A stretch of 32,813 nt of DNA from assembly GCA_964570585.1 (NCBI GenBank), contig CAZMYR010000017.1, positions 1-32,813 of the forward strand. Direction: 5' to 3'. The stretch is from G020354945 sp964570585 (GTDB taxonomy: Bacteria; Omnitrophota; Gorgyraeia; JABMRG01; JAFGKX01). The notes beneath the pieces were generated by a model. That model did no database searches. It worked only from the letters and a program-made list of their open reading frames with translations, and was not told where the DNA came from. A program made the translations under genes and the position numbers. Positions within the stretch are counted from its first letter, which is position 1; every line of letters begins with the position of its first letter. This document shows, one piece after another, positions 16,323 to 22,842 of the stretch.

Positions 16323-17159
16323 ATGCAAAGGTCAGCTGACATAGATGTTGTAAAATTATATCTTAAAGACATAGACAAAGCGCCCCTTTTGAGTGCTGAA
16401 GAAGAAATACGTTTAGCCAAACGTATTAAAAAAGGAGACACCAGGGCCAGACGCAAAATGGTTCAGTGTAACCTTAGATTAGTAGTTAACATTGCCAAAA
16501 AATATTCCCGTTATGGCGTGCCGCTTTTAGATTTGATTGAAGAGGGCAACTTGGGGCTTATGAAGGCAGTGAAAAAATATGACTCAAGGATGGGATATCG
16601 GTTTTCTACATATGCGAGCTGGTGGATAAAGCAGGCAACATTGAGGGCATTGTCCGAGCAGGGCAAGACTATACGCGTCCCTGTTTACATGTCGGAAACT
16701 ATCAGCAGATACAAAAGGGTGATTGAGCAATTAAAACATAAGTTGCACCGCAGGCCGCGCCTGGGCGAGATTGCAAAAAAACTTAAAGTTTCCGCGGGAA
16801 AGATTAAGGAAATAAAGCAGGCCATGGATACTGAACCCGCCTCTTTAGAGACACCGATAGGCGAAAACGGAACAGGTAGATTATTGGATTTGGTAGAAGA
16901 CGTTACTGCCGAGTCTCCGTTTGTAAGCATTACAAGGTTATTACAGCAGGAGAGGGTCAGGGAAGTTTTAGATACATTAAAACCGCGTTATAAAAGAGTC
17001 CTTGCTTTAAGATTTGGCCTTGACGGAAAAGGGCCGCATACGCTTGAAGAAATTGGCGAGCGCTTAAAGATAAGCAAAGAGAGAGTCAGGCAAATTGAAG
17101 ACAGGGCAATGAACCAGTTGAGGGATATGCTGGTTGCTAAGAAAGTTGAAAGCACCTAA
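16323..17159 (+). CDS. RpoD/SigA-family RNA polymerase sigma factor
   Basis: 278 residues. Sigma region 1.2 starts at DVVKLYLKDIDKAPLLSAEEEIRLAKRI (about 8-35). Region 2 is GNLGLMKAVKKYDSRMGYRFSTYASWWIKQA (about 79-109), region 3 follows, and region 4 has the helix-turn-helix TLEEIGERLKISKERVRQIEDRAM (about 240-263). Region 1.1 and the long non-conserved insert of primary RpoD are absent, so this may be a short primary sigma or a group 2 sigma. TTGACA/TATAAT-like promoters in the window fit such a factor. SD AAGGAG lies 13 nt upstream, inside the ppdK end. Confidence 0.93.
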   Translation: MQRSADIDVVKLYLKDIDKAPLLSAEEEIRLAKRIKKGDTRARRKMVQCNLRLVVNIAKKYSRYGVPLLDLIEEGNLGLMKAVKKYDSRMGYRFSTYASWWIKQATLRALSEQGKTIRVPVYMSETISRYKRVIEQLKHKLHRRPRLGEIAKKLKVSAGKIKEIKQAMDTEPASLETPIGENGTGRLLDLVEDVTAESPFVSITRLLQQERVREVLDTLKPRYKRVLALRFGLDGKGPHTLEEIGERLKISKERVRQIEDRAMNQLRDMLVAKKVEST

Positions 17160-17222
17160 GTCCAAAAATCAAAATCCAATTTTTTTAAATTTTACATTGT
17201 CATTTTGATATTTGATTTTAAA
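17160..17222. repeat. A/T-rich imperfect inverted repeat before apt
   Basis: TCCAAAA, ATCAAAA and TCCAATT follow one another as 7-nt-like units, and the right half (TCATTTT, GATATTT, GATTTTA) is roughly complementary. The resulting A/T-only fold fills the spacer and leaves apt without a recognisable SD. Confidence 0.55.
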
Positions 17223-17738
17223 ATGGAAGAGCTAAAAAGATATATAAGGAGCATACCGGATTTTCCCAAAAAAGGCATACTTTTCAGAGATATAACCACC
17301 CTGCTTAAAAACCCAACCAAGTTTAAACAAGTCATAGATGTTTTTTATGATAAATACAAAGACAAAAAAATAGAAGAATTAGTAGCGGCAGAAGCCAGAG
17401 GCTTTATACTCGGTGGAGCGTTGGCTTATAAACTCGACTGCGCCTTTGTCCCTGTAAGAAAAAAGGGTAAACTTCCTGCCGGGACTGTTGAGGTGACATA
17501 CGAACTTGAATACGGTACCGACACCATTTGCATGCACAAAGATGCTATAAAGCCAAACGAAAGAGTTTTAATATTAGATGATTTATTAGCCACCGGCGGC
17601 ACTGCAAAGGCAATGTGCGATTTAGTGAAAAAAGCAGGCGGTGACATTGTCGGTATAGCCTTTATGATAGAACTGTCTGATTTAAAAGGTCGGGATAAAA
17701 TTAAAGAATACGATATCTTCACGCTAATAAGATATTAA
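17223..17738 (+). CDS. apt: Adenine phosphoribosyltransferase
   Basis: 171 residues from the ATG at 17223, the common Apt length. A TTG six codons upstream would add residues without homology. The purine-salvage enzyme makes AMP from adenine and PRPP in the cytoplasm. Signatures are the N-terminal IRSIPDFPKKGILFRDITTLL block, AAEARGFILGGALAY, the flexible hood segment VPVRKKGKLPAGT and the PRPP-binding loop VLILDDLLATGGTAKA (about residues 115-130). No SD is visible because an A/T-rich repeat precedes the gene. Confidence 0.95.
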   Translation: MEELKRYIRSIPDFPKKGILFRDITTLLKNPTKFKQVIDVFYDKYKDKKIEELVAAEARGFILGGALAYKLDCAFVPVRKKGKLPAGTVEVTYELEYGTDTICMHKDAIKPNERVLILDDLLATGGTAKAMCDLVKKAGGDIVGIAFMIELSDLKGRDKIKEYDIFTLIRY

Positions 17739-17776
17739 GGACGATTCTGAACACAATCCCAGATATATCCATTTTT

Positions 17777-17804
17777 ACTTACGACTTACAACTTAAGACT
17801 TAAA
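17777..17804 (+). repeat. Heptanucleotide repeat upstream of tRNA-Arg
   Basis: Four 7-nt units: ACTTACG, ACTTACA, ACTTAAG, ACTTAAA. This is the same unit family as at the hisS/aspS junction. It is followed by a 9-bp hairpin (AAATTTTGC, 17808-17816, loop GAA, complement 17820-17828) ending 2 nt before the tRNA. Confidence 0.8.
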
Positions 17805-17830
17805 ACTAAATTTTGCGAAGCAAAATTTCT

Positions 17831-17907
17831 GCCCCTGTAGCTCAGATGGATAGAGCACAGGTTTCCTAAACCTGGTGTCGGCCGTTCGAATCGGCCCAGG
17901 GGTACCA
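17831..17907 (+). tRNA. tRNA-Arg (anticodon CCU)
   Basis: A full cloverleaf can be drawn. The acceptor GCCCCTG pairs with CAGGGGT (first pair G-U). The D arm is GCTC...GAGC, the anticodon stem CAGGT/ACCTG with loop TTCCTAA (anticodon CCT), the variable loop GTGTC, and the T arm GGCCG/CGGCC with loop TTCGAAT. The discriminator is A at 17904 and CCA is encoded (17905-17907). It reads AGG codons, which are common in this window's genes. Confidence 0.95.
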
Positions 17908-18250
17908 CTTCGTTTTTTATGTGTTTGCCTCCGCTTGTCGTTCACTCGGGCAAACGCGGCCCTCGCTCACTGTGGCAAAAATTGCTCACTTTTTTCGCGT
18001 TTGTTTTCGCAATTTTTGACAGTCGCTTCGGCAAACACACAAAAAACTTCGTTCAGGTGTTTTTTTGGCAAAAAATTCCTAATGTGCCTCGTATTGCAAA
18101 AACTTCGTTCAAGTGTTTTTCGGCAAACACACAAAAAACTTCGTTTCGGTGTGTGTTTTTGGCAAAAAATGCTATCGCTGCTCATAGATGATTGCTTGGG
18201 ATTTCCTCGTTTTGAAGTGATTTTCATTTAGCAAAAAACTTTCGTTTAAA
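17908..18250. repeat. Nested inverted and direct repeats after tRNA-Arg
   Basis: The roughly 420 nt to the next gene are mostly repeat DNA. CTTCGTTTTTTATGTGTTTG (17908-17927) is nearly inverse to 18032-18051. A 27-nt string (starting TTCGGCAAACACAC) occurs identically at 18027-18053 and 18119-18145. Variants of AACTTCGTTCAGGTGTTTTT followed by GGCAAA recur near 18045, 18101, 18138 and 18237. The block 18165-18186 is the inverse of 36-57. Frames open through here (for example 17875-18231) are repeat translations, not genes. Confidence 0.8.
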
Positions 18251-18326
18251 TGTGAGTTTTTGCTTGCATTTGGTATTATAGTATGTTATTTTTATATTCA
18301 GGAATAATGAAATTCTGGAGGTTAAT

Positions 18327-18782
18327 ATGAAAAAAATTTATGTATTTATTTTAATTTTTGCTATTCTCGCAATATCTGGTTGCGCTGCTACGGGTTCAAG
18401 GCGGTCATCAGGCGCTGAAATGCCGAAGACATTAGAGGTGGCTACACTTTTAAAATTTCAGGATGTGCCTTGCCCAAGGGGTTTTAAAATCGTTCCAGCA
18501 GATTCTTTTATATTTGATAATGATTTAACTCGTTTTGGCATCCTCAGGTATTCAGGTAGGGCAAACGCCTCTACTGTGGTAAGATTTTACAGAGACCAGA
18601 TGCCTCTTTACAATTGGAGATTTATCAATTTAATGGAATTTAATACCCGTATTATTAACTTTGACAGGGAAGACCAGACCTGCACAATAATTGTAGAGCC
18701 GCGCCATTTAAACACATTGGTTACAGTAAGCGTTGCGCCAAAAGCAGGCCGGGCTTCTACGTATAAGGTTGAGGAAGAGTAA
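18327..18782 (+). CDS. Lipoprotein of unknown function
   Basis: 151 residues. The signal peptide ends in the lipobox LAISGC with the lipidated Cys at about 19, followed by a Ser/Gly linker. The body has a pattern I have seen in uncharacterised Gram-negative lipoproteins: a DVPCPRGFKI opening, SFIFDN, a GILRYSGRA strand and VVRFYRDQMPLYNWRF (about residues 91-106). That looks like one alpha/beta domain with a conserved Gln-Met-Pro turn. I cannot name the function. SD TGGAGG gives a firm start. The gene is bracketed by repeat DNA on both sides and looks monocistronic. It may act at the outer membrane with the porin downstream, which is only a guess from position. Confidence 0.85.
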   Translation: MKKIYVFILIFAILAISGCAATGSRRSSGAEMPKTLEVATLLKFQDVPCPRGFKIVPADSFIFDNDLTRFGILRYSGRANASTVVRFYRDQMPLYNWRFINLMEFNTRIINFDREDQTCTIIVEPRHLNTLVTVSVAPKAGRASTYKVEEE

Positions 18783-18785
18783 GTT

Positions 18786-18820
18786 AGTTCGTAGTTCGGA
18801 GTTTGGAGTTCGTAGATTGA
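18786..18820 (+). repeat. Heptanucleotide repeat upstream of the porin promoter
   Basis: Five 7-nt units: AGTTCGT, AGTTCGG, AGTTTGG, AGTTCGT, AGATTGA. It begins three bases after the lipoprotein stop. Confidence 0.85.
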
Positions 18821-18838
18821 AAAAAAGCAAGAAAACAG

Positions 18839-18876
18839 TTGACAATCGCATAAAAATTTGCTATTTTGTATATAAT
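18839..18876 (+). promoter_or_regulatory. Probable promoter of the porin gene
   Basis: TTGACA at 18839-18844 is followed at 17-nt spacing by TATTTT (18862-18867), and a perfect TATAAT stands at 18871-18876, which is too far (26 nt) for the same -35. Either -10 would put the RNA start near 18875-18885 and give a leader of about 180 nt before the porin ATG. Confidence 0.5.
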
Positions 18877-18879
18877 AGA

Positions 18880-19061
18880 GTTCAAGTAATTGGCTCAAAC
18901 GCCGTAGATGGCTCAAATTTGGCAAAGAGGAGGTGAAGAAATAATTAGCCGTGAGTTATCAACAGATATGGCGATTAGCATATATATAGAAAAGTAGTTA
19001 GATACTGCACTTTTGCAGTATCTATTTTAATAAAGTCAGTTTTTGTTATAGGAGGATTTAA
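18880..19061 (+). promoter_or_regulatory. Long porin leader with terminator-like hairpin
   Basis: The leader contains a perfect 11-bp hairpin, TAGATACTGCA (18999-19009) with its complement at 19014-19024, followed at once by TTTT. This has the form of an intrinsic terminator placed 37 nt before the ATG. Upstream are a repeated GGCTCAAA (twice within 18891-18918) and a strong SD-like GAGGAGG at about 18927 with no long ORF behind it. This layout suggests attenuation or a cis-acting RNA. I could not match it to a known riboswitch class. Confidence 0.45.
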
Positions 19062-20408
19062 ATGAGATTATTAACAGCAATTGGTGTAGCAGCATTGGTA
19101 TTGGCATTTTGCGTGCCTGCTTTTGCTGAGACACAGAGCGTAAAAGTCAGCGGAGACATCACTATTTATCATATAGTGGAGAGCAACTTTGACCTTGATA
19201 AAGACGACGATAACACCATTGGTACTGGCGCTACCCACAGTGATACTGATGAGTTCTTCGCAGACTGCGTTGGCCTAAATGTTGAAGCTGATTTAACAGA
19301 CAATGTTTCAACATTTGTAAGGCTAGTTAACGAAAGAGACTGGAGCGGCCTTGAGGGTTTACATGATAGTCTATTTTTAGATCAAGGTTATGTAACATTG
19401 AAGGAGTTTTTATATGCTCCTTTAACTGTAACGATTGGCCGGCAAGACCTGTGGTTTGGTAAAGGTTTAATCATCGGAAACAACAACACAAACTGGGACA
19501 ATGCCAACCATTTTTCAGCAGATTACCTCAGTGCTCAGGGAGCATTCGATGCTATAAGAGCCACTTTAGATTATGACCCCTGGACAATAGACCTTGTCTA
19601 TTCTAAAATAGATGATACCGACGGCGACAACGATGATATTGACCTTTTGGGCGCCAACGTAGGGTATCTCTTTGATAGATACGATGCAGAGGCTGAGGCC
19701 TATTACTGGATCAGAAATGATCAGTCAAACAAACCCACTCTTTATGGCCAGAACGTTCAGACATATGGACTTCGCGGTTCTTTAGTTCCTTATTCAGATA
19801 TGAATGTTTGGGCAGAAGGCGCTGTACAATTGGGTGATTATGCTAACGCGCTTGTCAAAAAGAATGACAGGGAAGCATGGGCGCTCGATGTTGGCATTGA
19901 TTACAAGTGGGTTGAGACACCATGGACTCCGAAGGCAGGTTTGGAATATCAGTATTTATCTGGTGATCCCGATTCAACTTCAGGAGATTATGAAGGTTGG
20001 GATCCAATGTACAAAGGAAAAGAGGATTCCTTAATCCGTGAATATATGGATGTGCTTGCATCAACACTTACGGATTATACTGTCGATATCCTTGGTGTCG
20101 CCAATGCCAGAAACAGGCTTGACGGCAATACCAACCAACACCAGATAAAAGGCATGCTTACTCTTGAGCCCATAACAGACCTTACGTTAGATAGTTCGTT
20201 GAGCTATTTCCAGCTGGATGAGGCAATAAGGCAATCTGCGACGGACGACGACATAGGCTGGGAGCTGGATGCAGGAGCCACCTACGATTATACAGAGGAT
20301 GTAACCTTTTTAGTAAAAGGTGGTGTGTTCTGGCCCGGTGATGTCTATCCAAGCGGCAATGATGATACAGCCGCAAAGATTATTTCAGCTGTAGCGGTTG
20401 AGTTCTAA
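19062..20408 (+). CDS. Outer-membrane beta-barrel porin (alginate-export-like)
   Basis: 448 residues. The cleavable signal peptide ends VPAFA/ET (about residue 22). The body is a run of alternating, Asp/Asn- and aromatic-rich strands, and the chain closes with ISAVAVEF, the terminal Phe expected for BAM-inserted barrels. Segments such as FVRLVNERDW, LKEFLYAPLTVTIGRQDLWF and GKGLIIGNN resemble alginate-export (AlgE-type) porins. The N-terminal DLDKDDDN loop may bind calcium. It should sit in the outer membrane as a channel; substrate is unknown. SD AGGAGG gives a firm start. Expression appears isolated: own promoter, hairpin leader and strong terminator. Confidence 0.85.
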   Translation: MRLLTAIGVAALVLAFCVPAFAETQSVKVSGDITIYHIVESNFDLDKDDDNTIGTGATHSDTDEFFADCVGLNVEADLTDNVSTFVRLVNERDWSGLEGLHDSLFLDQGYVTLKEFLYAPLTVTIGRQDLWFGKGLIIGNNNTNWDNANHFSADYLSAQGAFDAIRATLDYDPWTIDLVYSKIDDTDGDNDDIDLLGANVGYLFDRYDAEAEAYYWIRNDQSNKPTLYGQNVQTYGLRGSLVPYSDMNVWAEGAVQLGDYANALVKKNDREAWALDVGIDYKWVETPWTPKAGLEYQYLSGDPDSTSGDYEGWDPMYKGKEDSLIREYMDVLASTLTDYTVDILGVANARNRLDGNTNQHQIKGMLTLEPITDLTLDSSLSYFQLDEAIRQSATDDDIGWELDAGATYDYTEDVTFLVKGGVFWPGDVYPSGNDDTAAKIISAVAVEF

Positions 20409-20428
20409 CAACATAGGTTATGCGATAC

Positions 20429-20464
20429 AAAAAGTAGGGCAGGTGTAAACCTGCCCTACTTTTT
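20429..20464. terminator. Strong terminator after the porin gene
   Basis: A perfect 16-bp stem (20429-20444 with 20449-20464) around the loop GTAA, opening with five A and ending with T residues, so it could stop transcription in both directions. It lies 20 nt after the porin stop. Confidence 0.9.
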
Positions 20465-20478
20465 GTGTATAATAGCAA

Positions 20479-20510
20479 CCCCCCCCCCGAAACTTCGTGG
20501 GGTTTTTTTA
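20479..20510. repeat. C10 homopolymer and second hairpin
   Basis: Ten consecutive C (20479-20488) lead into GAAACTTCGTGGGG and a run of seven T. The C tract can pair with GGGG, giving a second weak terminator-like structure just before the next promoter. A tract of this kind is prone to length variation or sequencing error. Confidence 0.6.
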
Positions 20511-20512
20511 TG

Positions 20513-20541
20513 TTGACATAGTTCGCATATGTTATTACAAT
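20513..20541 (+). promoter_or_regulatory. Sigma-70-type promoter for the DUF4870 gene
   Basis: A consensus TTGACA (20513-20518) and TACAAT (20536-20541) are separated by exactly 17 bases. They lie downstream of the terminator hairpins and about 75 nt before the ATG at 20616. Confidence 0.7.
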
Positions 20542-20615
20542 ACTATATATAGGTCCCTCTGAATGCTTGTATTCCTCGCTTTGTTGGGGACTCCGAAATT
20601 TTTGAGGAGGTGAAT

Positions 20616-20969
20616 ATGCAAGAAGAAGAGAAAAAAGTGACTGAACAACAAGGCACTGAAGATGCAGTTGTAAAAGAAGGTAAAGTATATGCAATTTTGG
20701 CTTATATTGGGATACTTTGTTTAATTCCATTATTAGTTAAAAAAGACAACAAGTTTGCCCTTTTTCATGCAAAACAGGGGCTGGTTTTATTTATAGCAGA
20801 AGTAATACTCACCTTTATATGGGCAATACCCTTTTTAGGGTGGTTTATAGGTGCCATCGGCTGGATACTTATACCTATAATTTGTATAATAGCCATTATC
20901 CAGGCTCTTATGGGCAATTACTGGCGTATCCCTGTTGTAGCGGATATAGCGGAGAAGATTAAGATATAG
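20616..20969 (+). CDS. DUF4870 (Tic20-like) membrane protein
   Basis: 117 residues from the ATG at 20616, which stands five bases after GAGGAGG; a GTG at 20610 overlaps that SD and is unlikely. A charged N-terminal tail (about 1-24) is followed by the DUF4870 pattern: a first membrane helix AILAYIGILCLIPLLVKK, then FALFHAKQGLVLFI, and two more hydrophobic segments to about residue 105. The conserved FHAKQG motif is a family mark. Function in bacteria is unknown. It has its own promoter, and a heptamer repeat starts inside its stop codon region. Confidence 0.87.
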   Translation: MQEEEKKVTEQQGTEDAVVKEGKVYAILAYIGILCLIPLLVKKDNKFALFHAKQGLVLFIAEVILTFIWAIPFLGWFIGAIGWILIPIICIIAIIQALMGNYWRIPVVADIAEKIKI

Positions 20970-21010
20970 TTCGTTAGTTTGTAGTTCGTAGTTTGTAGAT
21001 CGTAGATTTG
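20968..21010 (+). repeat. Heptanucleotide repeat after the DUF4870 gene
   Basis: Units AGTTCGT, (T), AGTTTGT, AGTTCGT, AGTTTGT, AGATCGT, AGATTTG run through the spacer, beginning in the stop codon of the gene before. The unit family is the same as at 18786-18820. Confidence 0.85.
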
Positions 21011-21031
21011 CGAACCGAGATAGGAAAAGTT

Positions 21032-21385
21032 ATGAAGATATTTTATTTAATTTTAGTTGTTATTTTGATATTACCTTTTGCAGGTTGTGCGGAGATTGAA
21101 CCTCCCGGCCCTGATGTGCTTATTTCGCCCTGGAGTTCAATGCCCAATATACGCTTAGGGGATAGGAAAGAAGATGTTATTAGCAGATGGGGCGAACCTG
21201 ATGAAAAAAACCAGATAGGCGTTGATGAACTTGGGGTTGCTAAAGAAGAATGGGTTTATTATGGAAGGTATCCGATGGTTCCTGTAGATTATCAATATGT
21301 TTCCAAAACAAAATGCCTTTATTTTGAAGGCAATATTCTCATTCGCCAGGAGACCAAATCTGCCCCTTCGCCTGAAAAGAAATAA
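21032..21385 (+). CDS. Small BamE/SmpA-like lipoprotein
   Basis: 117 residues from the ATG at 21032, preceded by AGGAAAA. A TTG at 21008 would add eight residues derived from repeat DNA. The signal peptide ends in the lipobox LPFAGC. The mature part contains IRLGDRKEDVISRWGEPDE, the pattern of BamE/SmpA/OmlA-type folds (G-x-x-x-x-D/E-V-...-G-x-P), followed by a WVYYGRYP strand and a CLYFEGNILIR strand. I infer a periplasm-facing lipoprotein of that fold; whether it belongs to the BAM complex is not shown. The related motif appears at the C terminus of protein A2 (28984-30315). Confidence 0.82.
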   Translation: MKIFYLILVVILILPFAGCAEIEPPGPDVLISPWSSMPNIRLGDRKEDVISRWGEPDEKNQIGVDELGVAKEEWVYYGRYPMVPVDYQYVSKTKCLYFEGNILIRQETKSAPSPEKK

Positions 21386-21389
21386 TAGA

Positions 21390-21423
21390 GAGATCCTTCG
21401 GCCTTATGGCCTCAGGATGACCC
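21390..21423. repeat. Palindromic repeat copy 2, intergenic
   Basis: This copy differs from the one in the DUF502 gene (9221-9254) only at three adjacent central bases (TAT here, GGC there). It begins right after the lipoprotein stop and is followed by a separate hairpin at 21457-21476. Confidence 0.85.
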
Positions 21424-21456
21424 CCCGCCACTCCCCGTTTTCACGGTGACAAGTTT

Positions 21457-21476
21457 ACCCCCGCGAAAGCGGGGGT
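21457..21476. repeat. GAAA-tetraloop hairpin before the PilZ gene
   Basis: A perfect 8-bp stem, ACCCCCGC with its complement GCGGGGGT, encloses the loop GAAA. The right arm runs into GGGAGGG, the likely ribosome-binding site of the PilZ gene, so the hairpin could partly sequester it. Confidence 0.75.
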
Positions 21477-21492
21477 GGGAGGGTTAATTAAA

Positions 21493-21999
21493 ATGCGCGG
21501 AATTTTAGTTGCCATTCTCACGTTTGCTATTTTTGGCGGCACAACTATCTGGTTGTGGCTTCGGGAGAGGAAACGTGTTGATAGAATCAGCGGTGAGTTA
21601 GATACTTACTACTCAACGCTCAAAGAGAGACGTAAAAGTATACGTCTTCCGAAACGTCTCAGTGTGGCTTGTAAAGTTATAGAAAGCCCCGATAGCCGAT
21701 GGTCTGTCTTTAGTAAGGATATATCAGGAGAAGGTATATGCCTGCATATGCCTGAGATTTTACAGCAGGATGCCGTTGTTGACCTTGAAGTTGATATACC
21801 GGGCGAGAAACATATTATTGCCCGCGGCAAGGTCGTTTGGGCGAAAGAGATAGATGCACTCGATTCAGAAGGAAAACGGCAATTTGATGCCGGGATTAAA
21901 TTTATTAAAATCAGGCCAAAGGATAAGGACGAATTAGTTAATTTTATTAAGGAGTCTGTAACAACCGCAGATAAAGGCGAGGAGGAAATGGATGAATAA
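21493..21999 (+). CDS. Membrane-anchored PilZ-domain protein
   Basis: 168 residues from the ATG at 21493 (SD GGGAGGG). A GTG at 21475 lies in the hairpin and is less likely. One N-terminal membrane helix (about 3-22) is followed by a charged linker and a PilZ domain with the c-di-GMP-binding marks RKSIR (residues 47-51) and DISGEG (about 75-80). The strand pattern continues to about 150. PilZ proteins bind c-di-GMP and regulate motility, export or adhesion, so it is inferred to sense c-di-GMP at the inner membrane. It overlaps the PC4 gene by 8 nt. Confidence 0.88.
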   Translation: MRGILVAILTFAIFGGTTIWLWLRERKRVDRISGELDTYYSTLKERRKSIRLPKRLSVACKVIESPDSRWSVFSKDISGEGICLHMPEILQQDAVVDLEVDIPGEKHIIARGKVVWAKEIDALDSEGKRQFDAGIKFIKIRPKDKDELVNFIKESVTTADKGEEEMDE

Positions 22000-22243
22000 A
22001 ACAATAGTTACGTTTGATAAGAATAAGTTTGAAGAGATAAGAGTCGGAGTAAAGGAGTATAAGGGTTTCGATTTAGTGGACTTCAGAGTCTGGGTAGAAT
22101 CTAAACAAGCAGGTGAGAAGGTCCCGACTGCAAAGGGCCTTTCTTTAAGCGTTGAATTATTTCCTAAATTTAAAGACGCGCTTTTACAACTAGAAAAGGT
22201 CCTAAGAGATAACAACATGCTCCCTGAGGAAAGAACAGCATAG
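21992..22243 (+). CDS. PC4/YdbC-type ssDNA-binding protein
   Basis: 83 residues. The single domain matches the transcriptional coactivator p15 (PC4) family: a VGVKEYKGFDLVDFRVWVES block (about 19-38) followed by KVPTAKGLSLSVELFPKFKDAL (about 44-65), the sequence equivalent of PTKKGISL. Bacterial PC4-like proteins are small homodimers that bind single-stranded DNA or RNA. The ATG lies in the end of the PilZ gene with SD GGAGG six bases upstream, so the two are translationally coupled. Why c-di-GMP sensing and ssDNA binding should be linked is unknown. Confidence 0.85.
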   Translation: MNKTIVTFDKNKFEEIRVGVKEYKGFDLVDFRVWVESKQAGEKVPTAKGLSLSVELFPKFKDALLQLEKVLRDNNMLPEERTA

Positions 22244-22261
22244 CATTGACAAATATAGATA

Positions 22262-22840
22262 ATGCCCGAACTCACCGCTATCGATAACCTCATACAACGC
22301 TGCGCTAACGAAGAGCCTTTAGCCTGGTCAAAATTCATAGAACATTTTTCCCGCCTTATATTTTTCGCAATAAAAACCAAGATAAATAAACTTTGCCTCA
22401 ATCTTTCCGAAACCGATGTTTACGATATTTATCAGCAGGTTTTTTTATCAATCTGCGAAAAGCAAAAATTAAAAAGCATAAAAAATCCAAAGAGTATAAC
22501 AAGGTGGCTTATCATAGTAGCGCAGAATGAAGCGCTTGATTATATAAAATCCAAACAGCCCCCGAAAGAAACAGAAATTATAGACGAAGTAAACCCTGCC
22601 TCAGCTTATACGCCGCTGGATGAAACTCATAAAAATGAGCTTGAGAAAGAAATAGAGGTATTTATAGATACATTGCTGCTTAAGGAACGCCGTATCGCCA
22701 CATTAGACATCCTTTACGACTTAAAATATACACAGATATCTAAAATAGTAAATTTGCCTATAGGCACAATAGCCAGCGTAATCAAAAGGGTAAGGCAAGA
22801 CCTAAAAGCACATCTCCTTAAGAAAGGTTATAAGGTTTAA
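22262..22840 (+). CDS. ECF-like sigma factor
   Basis: 192 residues, the size of ECF sigma factors. Region 2 runs about 15-100 (core DVYDIYQQVFLSI ... ITRWLIIVAQNEALDYIKS). Region 4 at about 135-190 holds a helix-turn-helix (TQISKIVNLPIGTIASVIKRVRQDLKAHL), with region 3 missing as expected. It should direct RNA polymerase to a dedicated promoter set. It lies two bases before a zinc-finger anti-sigma gene, the usual pairing. There is no strong SD. Target promoters are not identifiable: the nearby duplicated promoters look sigma-70-like rather than ECF-like, although autoregulation cannot be excluded. Confidence 0.87.
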   Translation: MPELTAIDNLIQRCANEEPLAWSKFIEHFSRLIFFAIKTKINKLCLNLSETDVYDIYQQVFLSICEKQKLKSIKNPKSITRWLIIVAQNEALDYIKSKQPPKETEIIDEVNPASAYTPLDETHKNELEKEIEVFIDTLLLKERRIATLDILYDLKYTQISKIVNLPIGTIASVIKRVRQDLKAHLLKKGYKV

Positions 22841-22842
22841 AT

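Noticed and set aside
17875..18231. Open frames of 86-118 residues on both strands in the post-tRNA spacer
   Set aside because: They are translations of inverted repeats, begin in the tRNA or repeat DNA, and show no start context or family pattern.
18000..18250. Possible CRISPR array after the tRNA (repeated AACTTCGTT...GGCAAA units)
   Set aside because: Unit lengths and spacings are irregular, units are themselves partly palindromic with diverging sequences, there are no unique spacers of even size, and no cas genes are present.
18880..18990. c-di-GMP (GEMM) or other known riboswitch in the porin leader
   Set aside because: The conserved core sequences of GEMM-I and of the fluoride, ZTP and THF riboswitches that I could recall are not present. 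Left as an unassigned leader.
22246..22274. Promoter TTGACA before the ECF sigma gene
   Set aside because: The -35-like hexamer has no acceptable -10 at 16-18 nt, and the expected position would be inside the coding region.
21934..22401. 155-residue minus-strand ORF over the PC4 and sigma genes
   Set aside because: Shadow of two recognisable plus-strand genes with coupled starts.
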